A stretch of DNA of 42,179 nucleotides from a virus. Under the pieces are notes generated by a model. That model searched no databases and was not told where the DNA came from. It worked only from the letters and a program-made list of their open reading frames with translations. How positions within the stretch are numbered: the first letter of the stretch is position 1; every line of letters begins with the position of its first letter. Shown in pieces: positions 31,015 through 40,328 of the stretch. The position numbers and the translations under genes were made by a program. The stretch is taken from positions 1-42,179 of the IMG/VR virus record IMGVR_UViG_3300025009_001342; one strand, written 5' to 3'.

Positions 31015-31161
31015 TTAACCGATTTTCTTATAATAAGTAGTGATATTTGTGTCATTATTTTTGCTGAACATGAAGTTTGCTTTGTCTTGGGAATTGTATT
31101 CTTGAGAAGTGCATGTAGTCCATTTTCCGTCGATGCGATTGATGAGTTTTGTGGGGTTCAT
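31015..31161 (-). CDS. Small protein, 48 aa, first gene of the strong-promoter operon
   Basis: ATG at 31161 is about ten bases after GAGGAGGTG and 31 bp below the -10 of a consensus promoter. The product begins MNPTKLINRIDGKWTTCTSQ and ends TTYYKKIG. It is a paralogue of the following gene (30681-30878). Cysteine use is limited to one residue, and no known motif is seen. As the promoter-proximal gene of a long operon it may be highly expressed. Confidence 0.7.
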   Translation of the reverse strand: MNPTKLINRIDGKWTTCTSQEYNSQDKANFMFSKNNDTNITTYYKKIG

Positions 31162-31191
31162 TTTTGTTTTTCACCTCCTCTCTATGTGAAT

Positions 31192-31220
31192 ATTATAGCA
31201 TGTGGGGAATGTGGTGTCAA
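31192..31220 (-). promoter_or_regulatory. Consensus sigma-A promoter driving the nucleotide operon
   Basis: Minus strand TTGACA (31220-31215), exactly 17 bp, TATAAT (31197-31192). Strongest promoter in the window; the genes from 31161 leftward (small genes, nrdJ, NUDIX and beyond) follow it. Confidence 0.92.
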
Positions 31221-31226
31221 GGAATT

Positions 31227-33488
31227 TTATTTATTGGTTTGAGATAGTAGCAATTCTTTAAGATAAGTTTTTCTATTAAAGTCTGCTTTTTTCTTTATAG
31301 CTCTATTTACCGTTTCTATTTCACCAAAATGGAATACTTTTTGCTTTGCTCTCGTTTGCGAAACATAAATAAGATTGCTATTAAGCATAAAGGTGTGAGC
31401 TTTAGGAGTTATCATAATAACCTTTTCACATTGACCGCCTTGGCTCTTTAATATCGAAATACTATATGAAAGCTTAATATTAATTAAATCACTTTTATTA
31501 TAAATAACCAACTCATCAAATTGAATAATTAATTTACCATTCTTAATTTTTACGATTTTACCTATTTCTCCATTTGCAACAAATGTTTTATCATCTTCGT
31601 CTATATAACTTTCATTATATCTTATCGCACTATAATTATTAACAACTTGAATAACAAGATCATTCTCATAAAATTTTGTATCTCCAAGTTGAACATGTAT
31701 ATTTCCTGATAATACATTAGGATTTGCTATAGGTTGCAAGTGCTTATTTATAGCAACCGTTCCATAATCACCTACATTATACGATGACAATATCATTATA
31801 TCTTCTTTTGATGTTCCAGATGATAATAATTTTTGATATAACGCCACAACATTTTTCATTATATTTTCTTGCAACATAGGTATAAACATATATCCTTTGT
31901 CATTACCAAACATTTGTGGATTTTTAGAATCTGCTAGGAATTTTTCACTATTTCTTGTTTTTGTTGCTACAGTTAATACTCCTCCTTCTCCATATCTAAA
32001 TATTTGAGTAAGAGAAACTATTGGAATTAAATTTGAATTAATTAGATCATAAAAAACATTACCTGCTCCAACAGAAGGAACTTGAGCTGAATCTCCAATC
32101 ATCAATAACTTAGTTTTAGAAAAATCAATTGCTTCTAATAGATGTTTCATTAAGAAAACATCACACATCGAAAATTCATCCACACAAACGATAGAATAAG
32201 GTAATTTACTTTCTTCGTTATATCCCCATATTGGAGGTTTGTATAATAATCCTCTATGTATTGTTGATGCAGGTTCTTTTGCATATTCCGACAATATTTT
32301 TGCAGCCCTTCCTGTGGGAGCAAACAAACAAAATGATTTATTATTATCATTCAACATATCAATCAAAGATTTAGTTGTAGCACTCTTCCCACTCCCGCTA
32401 AACCCATTGAGAATACACACATTAGAATTACACACCATAGGTAAAACTTTATGTTGTTGCTCTGTGAGAGTAATATTCCCATTATTCTTATATTTTTCCG
32501 TATCAATTTCCCATTTATTTTCCACCTTCAATCCTTCTAAAATCCTATTAGCAATATATAATTCTGTTTGATATGTTTCTTCTAATGCAACAGTATTTAA
32601 ACCTTTATCAAAATGAATATCTTTATCATTCTTAATAATATCAACAAAATGTTCAATACATTTCTTTGCTAGTGCTTCAGATTGTTTTCTTAGGACTTTG
32701 ATATCAATTTTAGTATTTCCATCATTCTCATTTTCTTCTAGTAGAAACATAATTGCTGATTTTTGTCTTTGACTAGAAGTTTGTAAATCAAAAGTAAAAT
32801 CAATTGGAGGAATTTCTCCTTTTGCTTTTGTTGTAATACAATCTTTGTTAAATTCAAGTAGTATCTTATCTGCAGTTTTGAATGAAATTCTTGACAATCC
32901 GCATAAACACATGTACGGATTGTCTTGTAGTTTTTCTTTAATCTTATCCACTGAACCATATTTATCATATAATGCCTTTAAGATTTTGAATTCAATAAAT
33001 CCTTTAAATTCTGTAACTAATTCTCCTAATACAAAATTCTCAACAATTTTTCTTTTAATGACCTCAAATCTAACTTCTCCAATATTGTATAATTTCTTTA
33101 AATCAATGTCATCTAAGCGATTATTTATAACTCTATCAATAATATCTGGATATTCACGCATCACTTCATCAACCTGACTATTACTATCTAATATGCTTTG
33201 TAAAAACAATCTAGTTGATGTCTCTGTTTTAGGCATATCCCTTCCTATATTAATTACTTTATACGATATTCCATTTTTCCCTTCTTTTTCTTCTGATTTT
33301 ATACTATACTCTATGCCCGTTTCAAGGTCGGGTAAATTTCCTAGAATGCTGACATTTTGATAAGAGTTTTTAACTATATGAGGATATTTAGTTTCATCAA
33401 CATCTAGTGCATATATTTTATAATCGTCAGTATTATAAGGGTTTGCTACCACAACACCTTTAAATTCATAAATTATTTTATTTTTCAA
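31227..33488 (-). CDS. RecD2-like SF1B DNA helicase
   Basis: A 753-residue protein. The N-terminal ~330 residues contain helix-hairpin-helix-like repeats (LKKLYNIGEVRFEVIKRKIV). The motor has Walker A NGFSGSGKSA (residue ~361), Walker B VCVDEFSMCD, motif III GDSAQVPSVGAGN, and motif VI-like SYSISILKSQGGQCEKVIMI. These are the RecD/RecD2 features of 5'-3' helicases used in repair and replication restart. The start is TTG 33488, five bases after the purine-rich AGGGTAAA. It follows the polymerase gene closely, suggesting a role at the element's fork. Confidence 0.85.
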   Translation of the reverse strand: MKNKIIYEFKGVVVANPYNTDDYKIYALDVDETKYPHIVKNSYQNVSILGNLPDLETGIEYSIKSEEKEGKNGISYKVINIGRDMPKTETSTRLFLQSILDSNSQVDEVMREYPDIIDRVINNRLDDIDLKKLYNIGEVRFEVIKRKIVENFVLGELVTEFKGFIEFKILKALYDKYGSVDKIKEKLQDNPYMCLCGLSRISFKTADKILLEFNKDCITTKAKGEIPPIDFTFDLQTSSQRQKSAIMFLLEENENDGNTKIDIKVLRKQSEALAKKCIEHFVDIIKNDKDIHFDKGLNTVALEETYQTELYIANRILEGLKVENKWEIDTEKYKNNGNITLTEQQHKVLPMVCNSNVCILNGFSGSGKSATTKSLIDMLNDNNKSFCLFAPTGRAAKILSEYAKEPASTIHRGLLYKPPIWGYNEESKLPYSIVCVDEFSMCDVFLMKHLLEAIDFSKTKLLMIGDSAQVPSVGAGNVFYDLINSNLIPIVSLTQIFRYGEGGVLTVATKTRNSEKFLADSKNPQMFGNDKGYMFIPMLQENIMKNVVALYQKLLSSGTSKEDIMILSSYNVGDYGTVAINKHLQPIANPNVLSGNIHVQLGDTKFYENDLVIQVVNNYSAIRYNESYIDEDDKTFVANGEIGKIVKIKNGKLIIQFDELVIYNKSDLINIKLSYSISILKSQGGQCEKVIMITPKAHTFMLNSNLIYVSQTRAKQKVFHFGEIETVNRAIKKKADFNRKTYLKELLLSQTNK

Positions 33489-33504
33489 TTATTTACCCTG
33501 CTTT

Positions 33505-36500
33505 CTAATATACATCATAGTTGATAAGTATCTCTTCGTCCTCATCTGACTTCATCCACTTGCCGCCAACGTTCTTTGTCTTCTTTTGAGTTTTGAATTC
33601 ATTGACTTTTAAGACATCGTACAACTTGAAGGGGTTTTGGGAGAATATCTTGCCATCCTTGATTTTTGTCTTCATTTCTTTGCCATTATTTATTTGGCGT
33701 AATGTGACATATGGTTTAGTTTTATCCTTATATACTTCATACTTAATAATTATATAAAAACTATCTCCTGCTCCTTCATTGATATACTTAACATATTCTA
33801 AATAATCCATTTCAAATTTAACTTGATCTTTAATTGACATTGATTTGTCTTCTATAGTTTGAATAACTTCTCTGACATATCCTATCATATCTAATTCTTT
33901 ATAAAGTGTTTCAGTTGTTTTATTACTATATTTTTTTAATGTATCTTCATTAATATTTAGTTTTGCAATATCTTTGAAATTTATTTGTTTACGACTTGCA
34001 AAAGTATCATATATTTCAATTATTTGAAGAAGTTTTTTATTCTTGCCAAATTTTTTAAAGAAATCTAGTCCAGTTAATATTTTTAGCTGTCTTGAATTAG
34101 TTGAAGTATTTTTTATATCTTGCAATAGAGTTATAAAATTAGTATATTTAGTTTGTTGTGCTAAATTATATAACTCTATTGCCACTTGACCATTGAGAAA
34201 TTTAATTGAAGTTATAGATTTATAAATTGTATTTGTTTTCCTATCAAATGAATATGTATCTATTGAATTTCCAAATTCAATGTCTGATAATTTAATATTA
34301 AAATAAGGTAATTCTTCAAGAATCTTATGAGTTTTTTCTGTATCGGAATCATATTCATTTAATATAACCGTGTAGTATTCTAAGGGATAATTTGCTTTTA
34401 AATAAGCCCCATATAAACTATCCCAAGCTACAGAAAGGCTGTGACTGGCATTAAAAGAATATTTCGAGGCATCATTGACAACTTGCCATACATCCTCAAA
34501 CTTTTCATCATTACCTACGTTTTTTATATATCCTGCAATTAATTCACTTTTAAGTTCTGCAATCTCTTCTTCTTTAAATTTCTTTTTTGCAATCTTTTTG
34601 ATGATGTCGTAAGTATGATCTTCTTTAAGTCCACACCATACAAGAAATGCCATAATAGATTCTTGATAAAGCATGAAATGATATGATGGTTCTAGAATAT
34701 CATCTATTTCTTTAACTCCTGTTGAATATTCATTTCTCTCTAAAAATGTATTAAGTAAACTTGCGAACCCTGGCCTAATGGCAGCTACAAAACCAGAAAT
34801 TTCTGCTACATTAATGGGGCAGTATCTTTTAACAAAAGTCGTACTTAAATCTGTGTCAACTTGATTAAGAGTTGCTGTCAATCCATTTTTATATAAATCC
34901 CAAACCTTATCATTAAGGAGTTTTTTTAGTTCTCGAATATTCGGAATTGGTTTATCAAGTAATTTGAAAGTATCTGATACAATTTTCCAAACTTTTACAG
35001 TAAGAAAATCATTTTTAAGATATTTCCAATTATCGGATGTATACCCATCAATACATGCACAAATTTGATCCCCTACTCTTAGCAATCCTAATTCTTTAGA
35101 TATTGGTTTGTTCAACATAACAAAACTACATGGACTAGGAGATATACTATCTATTACTCCTATAAACTTTTTGGATTCTTCAATTAAATCTTTCCATTGT
35201 GGATCTTTAACGTATTTCTCAACATCTTTACCAACTTCATTGTATTGATCCATTGGCATATCATATGCTCTACATAGGTTTCTAAAAGCAGAAGACTCTT
35301 TCATAGTTCCTATGGCATACATATAGTAAACATTGTCTTCTCCTAAAATATCTTTAGATGCTTTAATTGGAGCTTCTACGTCTGCCCAATTAAAATCTAT
35401 ATCGGGCAAACTTTTAGATTCAAGAATTCTTGAAACAGTCATAAATCTTGAAGGATATAGAGGAACTTCAGATTCAAATCTATCTATTTCTGTGAATCCT
35501 AGAAGTTTATTTACATAGAAGCTAACCGCACTGCCACGTCCCGTTCTAGTAAGAATTCCATCATATACATTAACTGCCCTATCAATAATTCTTTCATTTA
35601 ATAAAAAATAATCTGCCATATCTGTATCTTTAATGGTATTATATTCAAATGCGATTCCGTCTTGATATTCCTTATGTCTTTTTGGATCAATATTTTTCTT
35701 TTCTTCTTCCCATTTTTCTAAAATAATTGATTTAAGTTTTTTATTAGAATCTTCATTGGGATAAATTGTTGGCATTTTAATATCTTTTGTGAAAATTAAA
35801 TCTTCACATTGATCGAATATTAATGTATTATTTAGTGACTGGATAATTTGATTACTTGATAAGACATTTTGATCTTTATATCTTTCAACGATAGTATCAT
35901 AATCAGGATAATCTAAGATAAATCCTTCTTCCTCTTCATATCTTAAACCCTTTCCTCTTAGAAATAAATCTCTATCATGTCTTTGTTCTGGATAGATATA
36001 GTGAGAGTCGTTGGCATGAATAATTGGAATATTAAATTCTCTAGCTAATTTAGTTATTTTTAAATTATGTATAACTTGAATTTGATGAGCATGCGCTTGT
36101 GTTTCTAGATAAAAATTATTACCAAAATGTTTTGCTATAGGTTCTAAAAATATATTTGTAGCATCTTCATCTCTTAATATTCCTGCAACACAAGCAGATG
36201 TAACTATAAAATTGTTTGGATTTAATGAAAGCAATAAGTTTAAATCGATTCTTGACTTATAATAAAATCCTGTCTTATTTGATTCAGACATTATCTCATT
36301 TAATTGATAAAAAGCATCTTGATTTTTACCAATAATAATAATATGGCTATTTCTATTGTCTTTTTCAAATCTATCTTTTACAATATAAAGTTCTGCCCCA
36401 AAAATCATTTTAATATCATTCTTTTGGCATAAATCATACATTTCTAAAAAGTTACCGCCCCACCCATGTTGAGTTGTAAATAGGGTGGTATGATTTAATT

Positions 36501-36597
36501 CTTTTGCTCTGTCTATATAATCTTGTGGTCTTACTATACAATCCAATGTCTTAACATTCGAGTAGTGACAATGTTTATGGTAATTATTATATCTCAT
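33505..36597 (-). CDS. DNA polymerase III alpha-type (DnaE family) polymerase
   Basis: A 1030-residue C-family polymerase. Residues 6-14 (YHKHCHYSN) are the PHP-domain HxH site, with TTQHGWGG next. The palm has GRGSAVSFYVNKLLGF and the catalytic pair in PDIDFNWAD. Near residues 640-760, EPSYHFMLYQESIMAFLVWC and NASHSLSVAWDSLYGAY match the finger and helical segments. It is slightly shorter than typical bacterial DnaE (~1100-1200), so C-terminal parts may be reduced. ATG 36597 is seven bases after AGGAGG. It would copy the element's DNA together with the DnaB-like helicase and primase nearby. Confidence 0.9.
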   Translation of the reverse strand: MRYNNYHKHCHYSNVKTLDCIVRPQDYIDRAKELNHTTLFTTQHGWGGNFLEMYDLCQKNDIKMIFGAELYIVKDRFEKDNRNSHIIIIGKNQDAFYQLNEIMSESNKTGFYYKSRIDLNLLLSLNPNNFIVTSACVAGILRDEDATNIFLEPIAKHFGNNFYLETQAHAHQIQVIHNLKITKLAREFNIPIIHANDSHYIYPEQRHDRDLFLRGKGLRYEEEEGFILDYPDYDTIVERYKDQNVLSSNQIIQSLNNTLIFDQCEDLIFTKDIKMPTIYPNEDSNKKLKSIILEKWEEEKKNIDPKRHKEYQDGIAFEYNTIKDTDMADYFLLNERIIDRAVNVYDGILTRTGRGSAVSFYVNKLLGFTEIDRFESEVPLYPSRFMTVSRILESKSLPDIDFNWADVEAPIKASKDILGEDNVYYMYAIGTMKESSAFRNLCRAYDMPMDQYNEVGKDVEKYVKDPQWKDLIEESKKFIGVIDSISPSPCSFVMLNKPISKELGLLRVGDQICACIDGYTSDNWKYLKNDFLTVKVWKIVSDTFKLLDKPIPNIRELKKLLNDKVWDLYKNGLTATLNQVDTDLSTTFVKRYCPINVAEISGFVAAIRPGFASLLNTFLERNEYSTGVKEIDDILEPSYHFMLYQESIMAFLVWCGLKEDHTYDIIKKIAKKKFKEEEIAELKSELIAGYIKNVGNDEKFEDVWQVVNDASKYSFNASHSLSVAWDSLYGAYLKANYPLEYYTVILNEYDSDTEKTHKILEELPYFNIKLSDIEFGNSIDTYSFDRKTNTIYKSITSIKFLNGQVAIELYNLAQQTKYTNFITLLQDIKNTSTNSRQLKILTGLDFFKKFGKNKKLLQIIEIYDTFASRKQINFKDIAKLNINEDTLKKYSNKTTETLYKELDMIGYVREVIQTIEDKSMSIKDQVKFEMDYLEYVKYINEGAGDSFYIIIKYEVYKDKTKPYVTLRQINNGKEMKTKIKDGKIFSQNPFKLYDVLKVNEFKTQKKTKNVGGKWMKSDEDEEILINYDVY

Positions 36598-36607
36598 ATT
36601 TATCCTC

Positions 36608-37759
36608 CTAATCCATCAAATCCTTCATCCACGACAAATCCTCTTCATCTACTTTACTATCTTTATTATTAAACATCTCTAAAGTATCAAGATATGCCTT
36701 ATATGGTGCGTGAATTTTTGCTGAATAACCATTCAAATTCGCCAAGAAATAACTTTCTGTATCTGTAACATCTTGCCACCATATTTTATTATCCAATGTA
36801 TTTTTATATTCAACTTGCTTAACCTTAATCTCTTCAACTGTCTTTACAATATCATCTAATAATTCTTGAATTGATTCATCATCTAGCGATATTTCAACAT
36901 AACAATCTTTAACTACAAATTTACTCTTTACATCACCAGGTAAACATTCTATTGAATTGTCAACTACCATTTTATTAAGATAATCATCTATTTCTTCTTC
37001 GCTGAATTTACTATCTGATTTCTTTAACCACATCTTAGCATTTGATGATAAACTACTTCCTATAGCATTTCTTTCAACGATTCTACTTTTTAATTTGCCA
37101 TTAGCTTGCATACATTCTACTTCTACATATTTAAGGAACGCCCATCTAGCAATAATTTGATCCATCGGTATGTTTAGTTTTTTGTGGACACCATAACTAT
37201 AAAGTAGAAGTTGACCTTGCTCTTTCTCTATTTTTTTACCTTTATACAAGGAGCTTGTTTTCCAATCTGTGATTACGCAGATATCTTTATCTTCTCTTTT
37301 TTCCATATGTATAGCATCTACATAAGCCTGTATTAGTATATTATTTATCTTTATTGGAACAAAGACTTCAAGTTTCAATTTATGAGGTATTCGTTGATGA
37401 TTTTTAAAGAAGTGTCTCATACATGATTCATATTTATTTCCTATTTTTTTATTTTTGTCTTCATCACTTCTATCATATTTTAGATTGCCAATAGTAAATT
37501 CAAATAGTTTTTCTTCAAATATTTCTATCATATCGGCGTAGGATATTTCTTTATTATAATATTTTTCTAATATATCATGAGAAGCGTTACCAAATACCCC
37601 GTATATTGAATCTTTTCTGTCCTCTGGTATTTTAAGAATATATCGTAAGAAGAAAGTATAAGTGTCTCCTTTGTATTGGTTATATTTTGACCATGAATAT
37701 ATTTCATCACAATCTAATTTATTAGCTATTAATCTAATTTCTTCGCCTGTTTTACGCAT
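36608..37759 (-). CDS. PD-(D/E)XK nuclease, RecB/Cas4-like
   Basis: A 383-residue protein. GNASHDILEKYY gives the early GxxxH motif. The catalytic core reads AYVDAIHMEKREDKDICVIT followed at once by DWKTS, then EQGQLLLYSYGV, that is D...DxK...QxxxY. This is the RecB-type nuclease pattern found in Cas4, AddB and phage exonucleases. It probably trims DNA ends during replication or recombination. No four-cysteine iron-sulfur cluster is apparent. It lies between polymerase and primase genes; ATG 37759 has GAGGAG ten bases upstream. Confidence 0.82.
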   Translation of the reverse strand: MRKTGEEIRLIANKLDCDEIYSWSKYNQYKGDTYTFFLRYILKIPEDRKDSIYGVFGNASHDILEKYYNKEISYADMIEIFEEKLFEFTIGNLKYDRSDEDKNKKIGNKYESCMRHFFKNHQRIPHKLKLEVFVPIKINNILIQAYVDAIHMEKREDKDICVITDWKTSSLYKGKKIEKEQGQLLLYSYGVHKKLNIPMDQIIARWAFLKYVEVECMQANGKLKSRIVERNAIGSSLSSNAKMWLKKSDSKFSEEEIDDYLNKMVVDNSIECLPGDVKSKFVVKDCYVEISLDDESIQELLDDIVKTVEEIKVKQVEYKNTLDNKIWWQDVTDTESYFLANLNGYSAKIHAPYKAYLDTLEMFNNKDSKVDEEDLSWMKDLMD

Positions 37760-38480
37760 TAGTTATAATCTCCTCTTTATCTATATCTTGAAATGTACAT
37801 TGCCTATGAGTTTTTCTTTTACCTGCTAAACACTTATTAACATTAGCTTGTATTAAATCATATTTTTTACATATATCAGTTATTAAACCTATGTCACTTT
37901 CTCCAGAAGGTAAATTTATTTTAATGTATCTGTTACTTCTTTTATTTCTTGAATTTTCACTTCTTGTTACTATTCTAATATTTTCTTCTTCATAATTACC
38001 ATTGTTATCAATTCTGTCTACTTCATATATTTTATGATTTTGTAATAAATCTTCATACTTATCAACATTTTGTAAATAATCAATGAAATATTCAAAGCAC
38101 AGCCAATTTTCTGAAACGAATATTCCTCTCCCTCCATAATCAATATAACTTTTAGTTGATGGATTGTAACATCTCTCTAACATTTGTTTCCAATGGGGAT
38201 ATAATTTATGGCGAGAAGACATATTACCCAAACACCCAACTCCACAAACTGCACCGTAATAATATGGATTTTTCAAAGTTCCGTTTTTTATATTATGATG
38301 TCTAGCCGATAATTGCGTACCATCATCAAATTCTACCAAAAAGGTATGATAATTACGGCGTTTTTCTATCATACCAACAATTCTACATATACCATAATTA
38401 TTTGTTTCCCATAAACTACCGTTATAATATGTAACGGAGGTGTTAGCTATTAATTGAATTTCTTCAAATTGTTTTCTCAA
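37752..38480 (-). CDS. HNH homing endonuclease-like protein (first)
   Basis: A 242-residue protein. The signature YPHWKQMLERCYNPSTKSYI, then YGGRGIFVSENWLCFEYFI, then VDRIDNNGNYEEENIRIVT and SENSRNKRS is the standard phage HNH nuclease (H...N...H). TTG 38480 is nine bases after GAGAGGG; a longer start overlaps the primase more. It sits between the primase and nuclease genes, an unrelated insertion in the replisome operon, as homing endonucleases usually are. Its target is probably a flanking replication gene, but that is inference. Confidence 0.8.
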   Translation of the reverse strand: MRKQFEEIQLIANTSVTYYNGSLWETNNYGICRIVGMIEKRRNYHTFLVEFDDGTQLSARHHNIKNGTLKNPYYYGAVCGVGCLGNMSSRHKLYPHWKQMLERCYNPSTKSYIDYGGRGIFVSENWLCFEYFIDYLQNVDKYEDLLQNHKIYEVDRIDNNGNYEEENIRIVTRSENSRNKRSNRYIKINLPSGESDIGLITDICKKYDLIQANVNKCLAGKRKTHRQCTFQDIDKEEIITNA

Positions 38481-39549
38481 GTCTTTTGTCCCTCTCTTTA
38501 ATATATTTTTTATGTTCTGAGTCATCATATACAACTCTATGTTTTAGTAAATATCTATATACTTTCTCAGGTTTATCTGCTGGCGATTCTTTTTCTTCTA
38601 GTAATCCATATTTATCGAACACATAACTTACGGTACGGATTCCATAGAATTTATCGCACATACTTCTAATATGTTGTAAGGAAACATCTTTGTCCATACA
38701 AATAATTATTTCTGTATTAAGAGAAATCAATATTTTTACTTGTTCCTCAGATATATCATGTGATCCTATAGACACACCAGTTCCATCTTTTCTACTATGT
38801 CTTTTTAATGTTGATTTCTCCGATTCAAACGCAACAACTCTATTTTCTTCTTGAATAGTCTTATAGTTTTCTTGCAATCCGTATAAATGTATTGATTTTG
38901 GAAACTTTTTTAAAGGAAAATATTTAGGAATGTCTAACATTTTATATTCAGGAATTGTGGTTCTCCCAATCACTCCAACAAAATCATTTTCATCACCGCA
39001 CCAATACCTCCAGGGAATTATAATTCTTTTCTTTTCTGCACTATAACCAATTTTAAATACTTCACAGGTAAAAGGAAGAATACCATCTATTCTTATCCAA
39101 TCAATATGAGGTAATGGAATATACTCCTTGATAATCTCATTGTCATACAACTCAATGTCGTCAATGTTTACAATGCATCTTTTTCTTTTAACCTTTTTGA
39201 ATACATTTAATGGATCTTTCTTATCAGGTTTATCTTGTTTATTAGTTTTAAATTTATATTCTAAACCAAATAATTCATGTAAATATTTATTAGCTTTTGA
39301 AAATGAAATATTTTTTATAGTTTGGCAAAGAGTAAATATATCTCCTCTTATTATTTCACCATCAGATTGAAATATTTTAGTAGAAAGTGTTTCTTTGTTT
39401 ATTGCAATATTATTATTTGATGCATGTTCGGGTAAACCAGACCTATATTCTTTTGTATATTCTTTAATACCATGACAATTTAGGGATTTAAGTACTTCTT
39501 GTGTTTTATCATTGTCTAATATGTATTGTTTAAGCTCAATATAATCCAT
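38464..39549 (-). CDS. DnaG-like primase with TOPRIM domain
   Basis: A 361-residue protein. The TOPRIM core has RVVAFESEKSTLKRHSR (the Glu motif) and EIIICMDKDVSLQHIR (the DxD motif), with IGYSAEKKRIIIPWRYWCG before them. The N-terminal ~90 residues have a primase zinc-domain shape (GDIFTLCQTIKNISFSKA) but lack most of the zinc-binding cysteines. It would make RNA primers for the DnaE-type polymerase. ATG 39549 follows AGGTG. Length is short compared with bacterial DnaG (~600), as in phages. Confidence 0.78.
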   Translation of the reverse strand: MDYIELKQYILDNDKTQEVLKSLNCHGIKEYTKEYRSGLPEHASNNNIAINKETLSTKIFQSDGEIIRGDIFTLCQTIKNISFSKANKYLHELFGLEYKFKTNKQDKPDKKDPLNVFKKVKRKRCIVNIDDIELYDNEIIKEYIPLPHIDWIRIDGILPFTCEVFKIGYSAEKKRIIIPWRYWCGDENDFVGVIGRTTIPEYKMLDIPKYFPLKKFPKSIHLYGLQENYKTIQEENRVVAFESEKSTLKRHSRKDGTGVSIGSHDISEEQVKILISLNTEIIICMDKDVSLQHIRSMCDKFYGIRTVSYVFDKYGLLEEKESPADKPEKVYRYLLKHRVVYDDSEHKKYIKERDKRLEKTI

Positions 39550-39569
39550 TCAAGTATATTCACCTACCT

Positions 39570-40319
39570 TTACTTAACTATTTTTGCATCAAATCCATAT
39601 TTTTCATATAAATGACTATTGTTAAAATTTTTTATTTTTATCTCCTCCTTTAATCTTGCTATAATAGCATCATCTAATTCATCAAAATAACCTAAATGTT
39701 TTTTCTTTCCATAAAATATCTGTGAATGCCATTTATTCATCTGTTTGTTAAAATAAACTCCTTGGCAACCACTACTATTATTTATATTTGGGTTCCTATT
39801 AACATTATTTTGTCTGTGATCTGTAGTTCTGAGATTATATTTACGATTATTACTTTTTTGTCTATCGATATGATCAACTTCTATTTCTGGATTATTGACT
39901 CCCATAATAAGCCTATGTATTCTAATTGTTTGTTTTTCATCTTCATCATTTTCTGATATACTAGAAACAATATATCCTCGTTTGTTTTTATGCCAACAAT
40001 ATACTTGTATCTTATCATAGTCTTCTAAATCAAATTCAAAGTAATTATTTCTAAAATCATAACCTATACCATATTCACCAGTTAAATCATATGTATTAGT
40101 TTTGCTACACCTAGCAATATTAACTTCTTTTTGCAAACATCCACAACTTCGAGTATTTCCATTTCTTAAACTAGTGCCATTTACTGTAAATATAGTTTTA
40201 AGAGGACAACTACATTGAACAATCCAATGACACACCCTATGTTTATTAATGTGAGAAAACTCTAAAACTAATAATCTATCAAATGTTTTCCCTTTTAAAT
40301 CAATTATTTTTCCCCATAT
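39570..40319 (-). CDS. HNH-AP2 homing endonuclease (second); ATA start or one-base frameshift
   Basis: A ~249-residue product. The N-terminal part (GKIIDLKGKTFDRLLVLEFS ... NGTSLRNGNTRSCGCLQ) is the zinc-binding leader typical of phage HNH proteins. RIHRLIMGVNNPEIEVDHID and NLRTTDHRQNNVNR form the HNH core, and SGCQGVYFNKQMNKWHSQIF with KKKHLGYFDELDDAIIAR is an AP2 DNA-binding repeat. In frame, only ATA (40319) is near AAGGAG. An ATG at 40317, ideally spaced, is one frame off, and dropping one A from the AAAAA run (40307-40311) would restore MGKIIDLKG. It sits between dnaB- and primase-like genes. Confidence 0.75.
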   Translation of the reverse strand: MWGKIIDLKGKTFDRLLVLEFSHINKHRVCHWIVQCSCPLKTIFTVNGTSLRNGNTRSCGCLQKEVNIARCSKTNTYDLTGEYGIGYDFRNNYFEFDLEDYDKIQVYCWHKNKRGYIVSSISENDEDEKQTIRIHRLIMGVNNPEIEVDHIDRQKSNNRKYNLRTTDHRQNNVNRNPNINNSSGCQGVYFNKQMNKWHSQIFYGKKKHLGYFDELDDAIIARLKEEIKIKNFNNSHLYEKYGFDAKIVK

Positions 40320-40328
40320 ATAATCTCC

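Noticed and set aside
30681-31055. 124-aa version of the ATT-start gene
   Set aside because: The extra N-terminal part is the other-frame reading of the inverted repeat and the end of the upstream paralogue, without a ribosome site.
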